From JAJFJD01 sp965228425 (GTDB lineage: Bacteria; Pseudomonadota; Alphaproteobacteria; UBA8366): a DNA stretch of 64,000 nucleotides. A program made the translations under genes and the position numbers. The notes below the pieces were generated by a model. The model saw only the letters and a program-made list of their open reading frames with translations, did no database searches and was not told the DNA's origin. Positions 27,782-35,639 of this stretch are shown piece after piece. The stretch covers positions 2,480,001-2,544,000 of the forward strand of contig OZ245815.1 in assembly GCA_965228425.1 (NCBI GenBank), written 5' to 3'. Positions within the stretch are counted from its first letter, which is position 1; the number at the start of each line of letters is the position of its first letter.

Positions 27782-28172
27782 TTTTTTACTTCCTCTTGTT
27801 TGTCTTTTTTATTTGATTGAATCGTACTTGTTATTTCCAACTGATAATAATCTGAAGAAGTAAACTTGATTATAGTACTTAGGGTTTATCAAAAATGCCC
27901 CTAAGTACTAGTATTACTTTGAGAAATAGCTTTGGGGCCGGGATGGTCGGCGGTTCTTTTCCAGCCGGTTTGAATCGGCTTAAATGTAGCCAAAAAGAGG
28001 TACTTCGAATTTTCTCTTTATCCGACGTTTGGATAGGATTACACCTTCTCAAACATGATTTATCTCGGTTTTCCATCGTGTTAACCAATATTAATAAAGT
28101 CAGATATACAGTTGGTTGACGGCGAATCGGGTAGGGGGAGGACAACACGGAAGTGGCAACAGAGAGGGAGCC
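27782..28172. other. 391-base divergent, AT-rich regulatory region
   Basis: No gene supported. Strikingly A/T rich compared with both sides. It contains a perfect 12-bp inverted repeat at 27873-27910 and presumably the promoters of the degenerate LuxR-type regulator (minus) and of the 97-residue gene at 28173 (plus). Confidence 0.55.
27873..27910. promoter_or_regulatory. Perfect 12-bp inverted repeat, possible operator
   Basis: Arms TAGTACTTAGGG (27873-27884) and CCCTAAGTACTA (27899-27910) with a 14-base spacer, 92 bases upstream of the LuxR-type gene at 27781. It could be the binding site of that regulator or a paralogue, or a transcript hairpin. Confidence 0.45.
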
Positions 28173-28466
28173 ATGACCAAGAAAGTCTCAGTAGCTGATT
28201 TTCAAGCCAACCCGGCGGCTGGCGGGAACGCGGTGGAGATCGATACCGCCGTCCTGACCGAAAGCTGGGATGACGTCCAAGAATGCATTCTCGTCGCGCA
28301 GGTCCTCGTGGACCAATACGGCAACGATGCCCCCCTGAAAGCCGAAGCCAGCGCCAGCAAGCTCTTGTTGGATTGGGCGGACCTTGAAGCTTGGGCCTAT
28401 TGGAAGCGTGCGGGACGGGCCGCTCAGCAATTGCTGCAGACCGAGCCTGCGGGAACGATCCATTAG
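28173..28466 (+). CDS. Hypothetical protein, 97 residues
   Basis: A small soluble acidic protein with no signal peptide: MTKKVSVADFQANPAAGG, then a helical segment ESWDDVQECILVAQVLVDQYG and LLDWADLEAWAYWKRAG. A GAGAGGGAG ribosome-binding site precedes the ATG at 28173; the upstream part of the open frame (from 28116) is not protein-like. It is the first plus-strand gene after the regulatory region and 32 bases before the secreted protein at 28499. It may be a cytosolic accessory of the exported-protein island. I do not recognise its family. Confidence 0.7.
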   Translation: MTKKVSVADFQANPAAGGNAVEIDTAVLTESWDDVQECILVAQVLVDQYGNDAPLKAEASASKLLLDWADLEAWAYWKRAGRAAQQLLQTEPAGTIH

Positions 28467-28498
28467 ACGCCGTGCCGCCGTGACGGCATAGTTATAGA

Positions 28499-28813
28499 AT
28501 GTTCCTCAGATCTTTCTCGGTTGCCGCGGTTTTGCTCGTGGCCGGTGTCATGCCGGCGTCGTCGCAGGATTTTTCCGTGAAATTCGGGCGCGGCGGCGGC
28601 GAGCGTCTTGACGTTCGGTTCGACGACACCCAAGCGACTGAATCCTGGTACTTGCGGCGATGCCAGAACCAGGTGACGCCCGATTACCACGTTATGATCA
28701 GGGAATACGGCGAGGCGCTCAGCGTGGCGCTGGTGAACTCCGCGCTCGAGGCCGATAAGACCGTCTGTGTGATCGGGCATATCCCTAATTTGCTCAAAAG
28801 GTATATGCGCTAG
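28499..28813 (+). CDS. Small exported protein, 104 residues
   Basis: The signal peptide is residues 1-23 (MFLRSFSVAAVLLVAGVMPASSQ). The mature 81 residues begin DFSVKFGRGGGERLDVRFDD, and contain two Cys (RRCQNQ and TVCVIGH) that could form a disulphide. Size and location recall small periplasmic accessory factors of curli-type systems (CsgE/CsgF), but I see no convincing sequence match. It lies 32 bases after the 97-residue gene and is likely in the same transcript. The hairpin at 28967 may end it. Confidence 0.7.
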   Translation: MFLRSFSVAAVLLVAGVMPASSQDFSVKFGRGGGERLDVRFDDTQATESWYLRRCQNQVTPDYHVMIREYGEALSVALVNSALEADKTVCVIGHIPNLLKRYMR

Positions 28814-29114
28814 CGCCGCGTAATACTATTGGCGACGCATCGGGGCCTCGTATCAAAGAACTACCCCTTAATCGCGGATTTTCGGCCGTTTGCACAGCGG
28901 CGCAGGTGCCATCTTCGGGATAGTCTCATCATGTTGTGGCAATAGTCCCTCAACACACCCCCCTCGGGGGCGGCAGTCCTCTGGCTGCCGCCCCACCCTC
29001 GCACGGGGTTCTTTCATAACCCTTTGAAATATAAAAATAAAGCCCTCTATACTACGAGCGGGCTACACCGATTGCGTCGTTCCCTTACACGGCCACTTGG
29101 CGCAAGTTGGGATC
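28814..29114. other. 301-base intergenic region
   Basis: Contains the hairpin at 28967-28994 and the A/T-rich leader of the lipoprotein gene at 29115 (around 29020-29060). No gene is supported. Confidence 0.5.
28967..28994 (+). terminator. Candidate terminator hairpin
   Basis: GGGGCGGCAG (28967-28976) pairs with CTGCCGCCCC (28985-28994) across an 8-base loop. There is no immediate U tract; a short T-rich stretch comes about 16 bases later, so efficiency is uncertain. Confidence 0.5.
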
Positions 29115-29750
29115 ATGTCAGGGCTTCGGACAATATTCGTTGCGACGGCGCTCTCCATGAGCCTGAGCGGCTGCGTTACGGCCGGATTGATGCTGGCGTC
29201 GACGGCCGCAAGTTTGGTCAGCGGGGGCGGCGCGCAGCCCGGCGGCCAGGGCATGCGGAACCCGATCGATAAACCGATGACCGGCCGGGAAATCCGCGAA
29301 GCGCTCAGCCGTATGAACGACAAGGTCGATCCCGCCTGCCAGCAGATCCTGGACGAACACCAGCAGACGCATGGCGGGCAGACCCCGATGCCGAAGAAGG
29401 CGTCGGACGCACCCGAAAGCGCTGCCGAGTCGGGTTCCTCGGCCAAGGCGCCGGCGGGCGAGGGGGCCCCGGATGGGACGGTCCAGCCGGTTTCTGCTGC
29501 TGCAGACCACGGTCCCGGCGGATGCCGTCACAAGCTGGTATGCTTGCCTGGGACGCCGAAGCCGACGCTAATGCTCATGTGTGGCGGTAAGCAACAGGTG
29601 GAAACGTCGTCGGAAGCGGGCGTTGCCGTTGTCGACCCGAGCGTTGGGGCGGCCGATACGAACGACGTCGGACCGGATATCGTTCCTGCCAAGCCGACCG
29701 GCGGCGCGGCGGACTGGAATTGGGAACAGGATCCGTCGAAGCAACTCTGA
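29115..29750 (+). CDS. Lipoprotein, 211 residues, function unknown
   Basis: The N-terminus MSGLRTIFVATALSMSLSGC is a lipoprotein signal with the lipobox LSGC (Cys20). A Gly/Ala-rich stretch follows, then a helical segment MTGREIREALSRMNDKVDPACQQIL, an Ala/Pro/Ser-rich linker that is probably disordered, and a C-terminal part with Cys residues (GGCRHKLVCL, LMLMCGG) ending in WNWEQDPSKQL. The open frame begins with a TTG at 29097, but the ATG at 29115 puts the signal peptide at the start. It may sit in the outer membrane beside the CsgG-like secretion lipoprotein of this island. Confidence 0.75.
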   Translation: MSGLRTIFVATALSMSLSGCVTAGLMLASTAASLVSGGGAQPGGQGMRNPIDKPMTGREIREALSRMNDKVDPACQQILDEHQQTHGGQTPMPKKASDAPESAAESGSSAKAPAGEGAPDGTVQPVSAAADHGPGGCRHKLVCLPGTPKPTLMLMCGGKQQVETSSEAGVAVVDPSVGAADTNDVGPDIVPAKPTGGAADWNWEQDPSKQL

Positions 29751-29798
29751 TACTGCCTCCGTACAAAACCCTTAATGACCTTAAGGATGACAAATTCC

Positions 29799-29821
29799 AA
29801 CGACTGCCTTAAGCAGTCGTT
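29799..29821 (+). terminator. Candidate terminator after the lipoprotein gene
   Basis: A 9-bp perfect stem (29799-29807 and 29813-29821, AACGACTGC/GCAGTCGTT) with a 5-base loop, followed by a weakly T-rich stretch, 48 bases after the stop codon. Confidence 0.5.
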
Positions 29822-29877
29822 CAACTTCATGGCATAAATTGGCTGGAATTCCCGTTGAGCCCGAAAGGGAGAAAAAG

Positions 29878-30291
29878 ATGATTAAGCAAAAACTATTTTC
29901 GATCGTGTGCGCGGCGGCGCTCTGCATCGGGGCCGCTTCGGCGGATGCGCAAAAGAAGCCTTCGAAACCGAAGCTGAAAAAGGCGAAAATCGTCGGTCTC
30001 GTCTGCACGTGGTCGGCTTATGGGGTGAACAAAGAGACGATCATCGTCGATACGGTCAACAAGGGCGCCTATTGGGTGAACGAGAATCAGAATCTCAAGG
30101 TCCTGCAGTTCAACCCCGGCCGCGTGGTGGTGGCTGGGGTCCGGGCTCGGTTGCAGGTGTCGCAGAGTCAGCTCGAGAAAAAGGTTCCGGTGCGTATGAC
30201 GATCAACCGAATCAGCGGCGAATTCATCGTGAGTCAAAAGGTCCACCCCTATCAGGGACCCGGTTCCTGCCGGAAACAGCGCCTTTTCTAA
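29878..30291 (+). CDS. Small basic exported protein, 137 residues
   Basis: The signal peptide is residues 1-25 (ending ASADAQ). A Lys/Pro-rich mature N-terminus (KKPSKPKLKKAK) precedes a beta-rich domain with VGLVCTWSAYGVNKETIIVDT, AYWVNENQNLKVLQF and a C-terminal FIVSQKVHPYQGPGSC. Two Cys may form a disulphide. A GAAAGGGAGAAA ribosome-binding site precedes the ATG at 29878. It is convergent with the CsgG-island operon and shares the terminator at 30325. No family recognised. A periplasmic or surface role in the island is inferred from location. Confidence 0.75.
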   Translation: MIKQKLFSIVCAAALCIGAASADAQKKPSKPKLKKAKIVGLVCTWSAYGVNKETIIVDTVNKGAYWVNENQNLKVLQFNPGRVVVAGVRARLQVSQSQLEKKVPVRMTINRISGEFIVSQKVHPYQGPGSCRKQRLF

Positions 30292-30324
30292 CGCAACCGG
30301 CCTCTAATTTGGATCATGTAAAAA

Positions 30325-30353
30325 GGCCCGGCGGAAATCGTTTCCGCCGGGCC
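30325..30353. terminator. Bidirectional intrinsic terminator
   Basis: 13-bp perfect stem (30325-30337, 30341-30353; GGCCCGGCGGAAA) with a TCG loop. T runs lie on both sides (AATTTT after it on plus, TTTT immediately after it on minus), so it ends both the 29878 gene and the opposing operon. Confidence 0.88.
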
Positions 30354-30507
30354 CAATTTTGTGTGGAGGCCATCGTCGTGATGGCTTTTTGTTCCTCCCG
30401 GTTTGCCGGTCCGGGTATCGCATCGTGTTGCGGGTATCTGCGGCGAGGATATCCATTCCCTCACCGACAGCGGCGCCTCGCGCCGCCACACCCAGCAGGT
30501 TCTTCCG

Positions 30508-30915
30508 CTACTGTGTCGTCTGCGTATTCAGGATATTGCTGACTTCGTCCGCGGTGGTCGTGGTGGTCGTCGACTCGGTGTTGGCGTCGGCGCCCTGGTC
30601 ACCATCTGAAGCCTGTCCGATACCAAGCGATGAGGCATCCGAGTTATTCAGGATGATGCAGGACGAGTTCGCGGTCGCGGTCGATTGGCCGCCGCTGCCG
30701 CCGCACACCAGGACCGTAGAGTCGCCGCCGGCGGTCGAACTGGCCGACGTCCCTTGTAGGCTGCGCATGAAAACCGCGAGTCCGGCGCCATCGCGCGCCT
30801 TGAACTGCCGCGGCTGCTCGAACATCTGCGCCGATGCGGTACCAGCGAGCAGGCTCAAGCCGGCTGCTGCGGCCGCCACCAAGCTGGCTTTCCGAATGAG
30901 TTTGGCCTGAAACAT
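30508..30915 (-). CDS. Small secreted Ser/Thr/Gly/Asn-rich protein, candidate surface-fibre subunit
   Basis: 135 residues, with a signal peptide ending GTASAQ at residue 30. The mature chain has a short N-terminal part (MFEQPRQFKARDGAGLAVFM), then low-complexity, Ser/Thr/Gly/Asn-rich sequence with two Cys (VLVCGGSGG and SSCIILNN) and a Thr-rich acidic tail (TESTTTTTT). Size, composition and position after a CsgG-like gene recall Caulobacter HfaA or curli subunits, but no diagnostic repeat is seen. It is separated from the upstream 487-residue gene by 177 bases that contain a strong hairpin, which may lower or uncouple its expression. Confidence 0.75.
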   Translation of the reverse strand: MFQAKLIRKASLVAAAAAGLSLLAGTASAQMFEQPRQFKARDGAGLAVFMRSLQGTSASSTAGGDSTVLVCGGSGGQSTATANSSCIILNNSDASSLGIGQASDGDQGADANTESTTTTTTADEVSNILNTQTTQ

Positions 30916-31015
30916 GTCTTCTTGCTCCTGACAGGGTTGATGCGAATAAAGGAACTAACAAATAAAATTAAGTTTCAAATAGTTATACGCCATTCTTAAG
31001 GTCTTGAGCGGGGCC

Positions 31016-31039
31016 GGGGAGCGGATAAATCCGCTCCCC
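31016..31039. terminator. Hairpin between two genes of the CsgG-like operon
   Basis: 10-bp perfect stem (GGGGAGCGGA, 31016-31025 and 31030-31039) with a 4-base loop, 54 bases after the 487-residue gene on the minus strand. No U tract follows on minus, so it could be a partial terminator or an RNA-stabilising element that sets different amounts of the two proteins. Confidence 0.5.
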
Positions 31040-31092
31040 TTTCCCAGTTGTGCCATTGCTGGCACATGCTCTACGTATCGGTAGACAATCCC

Positions 31093-32556
31093 TTACGGGT
31101 TGCCGCCATCATTCTGGGCCGAGTCGACCGTGATGTTGAGCGAGTTACCGATTGCCGTGGCAGTCGACCGTGCGATCGCGCGATCCAGGCCGCCAAGGTT
31201 GGTGTAGTTCACAACGTCAATGTTGTACGCCGTCGCGTTGGCGCGAACATTGGCGACCGACAACTGCGTGACGTCCGCGAGGACGACGCCGTTGCTCGGG
31301 TTGGTCGTGTCAACACCGATCGACTTCAAGTTGCCGATCGCCGTTGCCGCGGAAGACCCGGTCGCATTGTAGATGTTGTAAACTTCGGACTTCGCCGAGA
31401 TTTCGGCTTGCTCGATCAAGCCAGCACCCGCGGCCAGGCCAAACAGAAGGGCCAGGTCGTGGAAGTGGTTGTTCGTGTCGAGATTCGGCAGATCGTTCTG
31501 CAGGTTCAGGTCCGCATCGAGGTCGAAATCAGCTTCCTCGAAGTTGACCTTGGCTACAGGTCCGGGCTCGCAGAATTCAGTCTTACAGACCCGGCGGTTG
31601 TCGACCGTGTCGAACAAGAACTGTCCGCTGTGCTCCTGCACCATCACGTCACCGTTGACGGTGACCAAGTTGCCGACGGCGGTCGCCTGATCGATGACTT
31701 CCGGAAGCTCGAGAAGAGCGTCCTGGACGGCTTCCTGGATCGCGTAAACCGTAACGATCTCACGCTTGTTGATGATCTCAGAGTAGCTCTTGCTCGCTTG
31801 CTGAGCCATCTCGACCGTGGTGGACTTGCTGGACGATCCGGTCTCCGTGTACACGAGCGAGCCGTCGATATCGACGTTCAGTTCCGCGGAGCTGTTCGTC
31901 GACGCGTTGGTGTTGGCGTTGAACCCGCTTTCGAATTCCGCCGCGCCGTTCTTGGCGAACGCACCGGCAAGAGCCGCACCACCGGTTCCGACGATCAGGC
32001 CGGCACCCGGCGGAATGGACCCGCCGCCGGCGGCAACGATGTCGCCACCGATGAAGAAGGCTGCGCCTTCGCCATTGGATTTAACGAACCCGTCTGCCGT
32101 ATGGGCGATTTGCGAGTTGTTCGACGTGTTCAAGTTGGCAGTCGCCGCCAAGTTCGCGTCGAGGTTCTTGTTGACATTCACGCTCCAGTTGGAGTTCTGG
32201 CTAGCAGACTGGCTGGCCGACTGCGACATTTCCTTGTCGACGGTCAGAGCGATGTCGGCTTCGTAACCGACCTTGAACGTAACCTCTTCCAACGGCTTGT
32301 AGTTGGTGATGTCGTTCGTGCTGGAGTTGGCGCTGACGTTGCCGATCTGCATCTGCAGAACTTGATCGGAAATGTCGCCAATCGGTTGGATATCAACGGT
32401 AATCGTCACGTTCTTGGTGATGATCTCGTTGATGTCTTTGTCCCACTTCCAGCTTACATCGTCGAAAGCTTCCGCTTCGACGCCGAAGCCCGCGGTACCC
32501 ACGCCAAGTGCGAGTGCTGCGACGCCTCCCAATAAGGCTGTCTTACTGAGCCTCAT
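31093..32556 (-). CDS. Large secreted protein with ATA(V/I)GN motifs, HfaD/amyloid-like candidate
   Basis: 487 residues with a signal peptide of about 30 residues (cleavage near AEA). The mature chain is rich in Asn, Ala, Ser and Asp, low in aromatic and basic residues, and has only two Cys (residues 324 and 329). The hexapeptide ATAVGN/ATAIGN occurs at 291-296, 404-409 and 466-471, each followed by a short beta-strand-like sequence (LVTV, LKSI, SLNI). Related phrases occur at 436-443 and 216-228. Such 'AIGN' phrases occur, to my knowledge, in the Caulobacter holdfast-anchor proteins HfaA/HfaD. It directly follows the CsgG/HfaB-like gene (11-base gap), so it is probably the exported cargo of that pore. 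Confidence 0.8.
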   Translation of the reverse strand: MRLSKTALLGGVAALALGVGTAGFGVEAEAFDDVSWKWDKDINEIITKNVTITVDIQPIGDISDQVLQMQIGNVSANSSTNDITNYKPLEEVTFKVGYEADIALTVDKEMSQSASQSASQNSNWSVNVNKNLDANLAATANLNTSNNSQIAHTADGFVKSNGEGAAFFIGGDIVAAGGGSIPPGAGLIVGTGGAALAGAFAKNGAAEFESGFNANTNASTNSSAELNVDIDGSLVYTETGSSSKSTTVEMAQQASKSYSEIINKREIVTVYAIQEAVQDALLELPEVIDQATAVGNLVTVNGDVMVQEHSGQFLFDTVDNRRVCKTEFCEPGPVAKVNFEEADFDLDADLNLQNDLPNLDTNNHFHDLALLFGLAAGAGLIEQAEISAKSEVYNIYNATGSSAATAIGNLKSIGVDTTNPSNGVVLADVTQLSVANVRANATAYNIDVVNYTNLGGLDRAIARSTATAIGNSLNITVDSAQNDGGNP

Positions 32557-32567
32557 GTCTCTCTCCT

Positions 32568-33383
32568 TTACTTATTGAGATAGTTGGCCATGTGATCGGT
32601 CCTCACTAGGTTGCATCCACCGGACACGGGAAGACCAAGGAAATCCGTCATGACTTGATAGACACCCATTTCCACGACGGACCTGACACCGAGTTGCAAA
32701 GGTTCATTCTGAATTTGCCCGGCATCGAATTCGACCAGCCTGTCGCCAAAGAATCGGAAGATGTTCGCTTCCACTTCGTAGCCGTAGATTTGCTTTTGCA
32801 GGCTGGTTGAATACGCGACTGAGAAGTTGCGTGCGTTAATGACACGCATATCCAGTGCTACGTTGATGACAACGGTTCGCGCACCGCCACCGATACCTTC
32901 GATGAAGAGCTGCGCACCACCGCTGGTGATGTTGTAATTCAATTCCGTGAGCGCGCCGACGACGATGAAGTCACTCGCCGGCAATTTGTATTCGTCGATG
33001 TTCCGCGCCAGCTTGCGCTGTTCCGCGAGCTTCATCTCCGCGAGCGGGATCCGCAGATCCAACCGCTCGACCAGGCGAACCTTGCCTGACTTGTAAAGGG
33101 CGCTGATGACCATTTCCGAGACGCCCTGCGTCAGCGCATGGCCATTGTCGTCGTAGTTGATCTGGCCTGTCTTGTCCGCGACTTCGCCGACCGAGAAAAC
33201 CGGCTTGTTCTTGCCGCCGACTTTCCGCAGCGCCGCCAGACATTGGGTGTAAGGAGTCTCGTTGCTCGTAACGGGGAAGCTGAATATCGGGCTCACCCCT
33301 TCACTTGGATAAGGCCCGGTCGATTGGCAGGCCGCCAGTCCCACCATGGCCCCGACAAGCACTATTGCTTTTCGCAACTTCAT
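32568..33383 (-). CDS. CsgG/HfaB-family curli-type secretion lipoprotein
   Basis: 271 residues with a lipoprotein signal and lipobox VGLAACQS (Cys19). The body follows CsgG order: FSVGEVADKTGQINYDDNGH near the N-terminus, MVISALYKSGKVRLVERLD, DFIVVGALTELNYNITSGG, then VALDMRVINARNFSVAYST and the hallmark YGYEVEANIFRFFGD (CsgG has YEVQAGVFRF), ending in QNEPLQLGVRSVVEMGVYQV. CsgG forms a nonameric outer-membrane pore for amyloid subunits; HfaB is the Caulobacter relative that anchors holdfast. It is the first gene of the minus-strand operon 33383-30508. It keeps the family length and core, so it should be functional. Confidence 0.92.
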   Translation of the reverse strand: MKLRKAIVLVGAMVGLAACQSTGPYPSEGVSPIFSFPVTSNETPYTQCLAALRKVGGKNKPVFSVGEVADKTGQINYDDNGHALTQGVSEMVISALYKSGKVRLVERLDLRIPLAEMKLAEQRKLARNIDEYKLPASDFIVVGALTELNYNITSGGAQLFIEGIGGGARTVVINVALDMRVINARNFSVAYSTSLQKQIYGYEVEANIFRFFGDRLVEFDAGQIQNEPLQLGVRSVVEMGVYQVMTDFLGLPVSGGCNLVRTDHMANYLNK

Positions 33384-34089
33384 TTATCTCTCCCCACTCA
33401 GGCTTTAGAGCCTTAATTGGACTAAGGGCCGTGGTGTCCACCCAACGCGAGCACGACCGGTAAACCTATCAAGACCGTCTATTCGAAATATGTGTACACG
33501 CTGTAATAGCGGCCTTTCCTAATATTAGATTTGAGGTCGTGATTTCTTGAAGCAAACTTGCGTATATGTTTGGGGGGATGTGAGGTAACCCGTTTAGTGC
33601 TTTTGCGCTTGCATGGTCCAAGTATTTACTTTGTGGGTACCGCGCTTTTTCTTTTGTACCGAGAAAGCAGTGTTTGGCATCGCATACCGGGCGGATTCGG
33701 GCGCGGATCTAAACCAAGCGGGGCTGCGGATTGGTTACAGGGTTTTGATGAAAAAGTGAGCAAAACCGCCGCCGCATGGGGGAGTTCGTCAACCGCTCGA
33801 AACGCGTATTACGGCTATTTTTCAAATGGTTTTCTCGTTTTAAGACTACACCCTTCGTCCAGTTCCGGTCAGGCCGGCGGCCAATGACGATCTCTTGACT
33901 CTTTTATGATAGGTAGCCGACACTCACCGCTCCGATAGATAACGTGTTGCCGTTCGGGTGGATATGGGGACTATGGGTAGCCATCTCGATAGGGACTTGG
34001 AATCGGCGGTAGGGGTGGTGTCGTTTGATGAGGTCTAGCCGAATTTGACCGATCGAAAGGGGTATGGCGCTAGCCAGATGCGGGAGGAT
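33384..34089. other. About 700-base intergenic region between CsgG-like operon and LuxR-type gene
   Basis: Divergent promoter region. The first 200 bases upstream of the CsgG-like gene are A/T rich (for example around 33480-33560). An open frame at 33558-33887 has no ribosome-binding site, no recognisable domain and atypical codon use, so I do not call it a gene. No strong palindrome was found. Confidence 0.5.
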
Positions 34090-34854
34090 ATGTCAGCAAT
34101 TGACCGGCCGGAGCACGGCAATTCAATGCCGTCGGATGAACGGTGGCGAGACGGAAGCATGTCGCTTGATGCCGCAATCGCGGCGCAGGCTCAGGGGCGG
34201 TCACGGTATGGACGCCCGACGAGAATTCTGGTTTCCATTGGCCCGGCCCTGGAGCGCGAGCGGATGATCACCGCGCTGGGACATTTTCCGAACTACGAGA
34301 CGAAGGTTGCGAAAGGGTTGGATTTCGCGTCGATCAACGACGCGAACCGAATCGACTACCTAATCGTGTGGTTCGAAGCCTTGCAGAAGCTGAGAGAGGC
34401 CGACGCCAACGCATTCGTGAAGATTTCGCGGCACGCGCGCGTGATCATTGCGCTCACGAGCGATCGCCTTCTGGAGGCCGCCAGCACGCTGCATCTCGCC
34501 GATGCATGGTTGTTCACCGATCTGGTGCTCGATCAGATCGGCAAGCTCGTGGGATTGAGCGACAGCGGCTACACCGTCGTGCCATCCGATGTGGGCAGCG
34601 ACTTTGGCTTGGACAATCTTCGCGTCCAGTTGCTTCACAAGCTCGACGACTCGGAACGTCAGGTCTTGGAACAGCTTGGCCTCGGTCACAGCAACCGCGA
34701 CATCGCGGTGCAGCTGGAAATTTCAGAGCCGCAGACCAAGGCGATTGTCCGCAATATCCTCGGAAAGCTGCACTTCCGGAATCGGACCGAGGCCGCGGTC
34801 TTTATCGCGCGCCGGCGCAGAGATGCCCTCGGCCTGTCCGTCGTTCCTTCCTAG
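34090..34854 (+). CDS. LuxR-type HTH regulator with strongly divergent receiver domain
   Basis: About 254 residues. The C-terminal LuxR HTH is clear: LDDSERQVLEQLGLGHSNRDIAVQLEISEPQTKAIVRNIL, then LHFRNRTEAAVFIARR. The N-terminal half (RPTRILVSIGPALERERMI, RIDYLIVWFEALQKL, HARVIIALTSDRL) has receiver-like strands, but the phosphoacceptor position is occupied by Trp or Phe in LIVWFEAL and the acidic pair is missing. It is therefore a phosphorylation-independent CsgD-like regulator. The start is uncertain: TTG 34045, ATG 34078, ATG 34090 and ATG 34159 are all in frame. It is divergent from the CsgG-like operon, a likely target. Confidence 0.82.
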   Translation: MSAIDRPEHGNSMPSDERWRDGSMSLDAAIAAQAQGRSRYGRPTRILVSIGPALERERMITALGHFPNYETKVAKGLDFASINDANRIDYLIVWFEALQKLREADANAFVKISRHARVIIALTSDRLLEAASTLHLADAWLFTDLVLDQIGKLVGLSDSGYTVVPSDVGSDFGLDNLRVQLLHKLDDSERQVLEQLGLGHSNRDIAVQLEISEPQTKAIVRNILGKLHFRNRTEAAVFIARRRRDALGLSVVPS

Positions 34855-35101
34855 ATTTTCGCGCCCCGCCGATTCGGCGGTTTCCGTCTTTGAATGGCAA
34901 GTAAACATCCGTGCATCCATTTGTACGGGTGTTTTGTCTATTTAGGGTTAATCTGATCTTAAGGAGGCAGGACTTATCAATTAGCGGTACCACGCGTCGT
35001 TTATCTTTAATAGCCGGTTGCGAATCACCCGTTGTGGGTTAAGTATGAGTGTGGTGCGCCGGGCATATCGCAACAGCGCCTTAACTTATGGAGTGGGAAG
35101 C

Positions 35102-35587
35102 ATGGGGTCCAGTATCCGGGGTGGCTTGGTCTTCGTGGCATTGGTGGCGTTATTCGCCACGGACGCCGCGGCCCAAATGAACAACCGGCCATACTCTTTC
35201 GGCGGCGGCGCATCCTTGGGCATTAGCAATGCCGGCAAGCAGGCGATCCTTCAACAGAAATTAACCGGCAGCACGCCTGACAACATTCGCAAGGGTCTTT
35301 CCGGCCTGATCACCATCACGCGGGGACCGGGCAATAACGCGATCGCACGCGGCGCCGACGGGGCCACGATTCCCGGGTTCAAGGGAACCAGCCGTGCCGT
35401 CAGCGGCGGAGTTGGCATCTTCAATTCGTATTTCCTGGGCAGTTCGGGACGCCGCAGCGGGACGCTGTCATTCGCCAGCCGGCATACAAGCAACGCGATT
35501 TCCGGGTGGACCGGTATGGTCTCCGGCAACGGCGGTTATCGCGGTGGTAACTCCGTGGACGCCTGGACCAGCCAAGTCGGCGGCTAG
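35102..35587 (+). CDS. Exported Gly/Ser/Asn-rich protein, 161 residues
   Basis: Signal peptide of about 25 residues (MGSSIRGGLVFVALVALFAT, cleavage after AAAQ). The mature chain starts MNNRPYSFGGGASLGISNAG and is glycine, serine and asparagine rich throughout, with few charged residues and no Cys, for example ITRGPGNNAIARGADGATIP and GNGGYRGGNSVDAW. The composition is like that of extracellular matrix or fibre subunits. Its own ribosome-binding site (GGAGTGGGAAGC) precedes the ATG at 35102; the frame opens earlier at a TTG (35018). It sits between two LuxR-type regulators. I place it among possible cargoes of the CsgG-like pore. Confidence 0.75.
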   Translation: MGSSIRGGLVFVALVALFATDAAAQMNNRPYSFGGGASLGISNAGKQAILQQKLTGSTPDNIRKGLSGLITITRGPGNNAIARGADGATIPGFKGTSRAVSGGVGIFNSYFLGSSGRRSGTLSFASRHTSNAISGWTGMVSGNGGYRGGNSVDAWTSQVGG

Positions 35588-35639
35588 GGAGAAATCCACA
35601 AGCGGTTCGCCGCACCGACGATCATCGTGTTTCAGACCA

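Noticed and set aside
31048..32535. 495-residue open frame antisense to the Asn-rich secreted protein
   Set aside because: The minus-strand frame has a signal peptide, ribosome-binding site and operon position after the CsgG-like gene; the plus-strand frame has Val/Arg/Asp-rich shadow composition.
33558..33887. 109-residue open frame in the gap beside the CsgG-like gene
   Set aside because: No ribosome-binding site, no domain, poor codon use, and it sits in a likely divergent promoter region.
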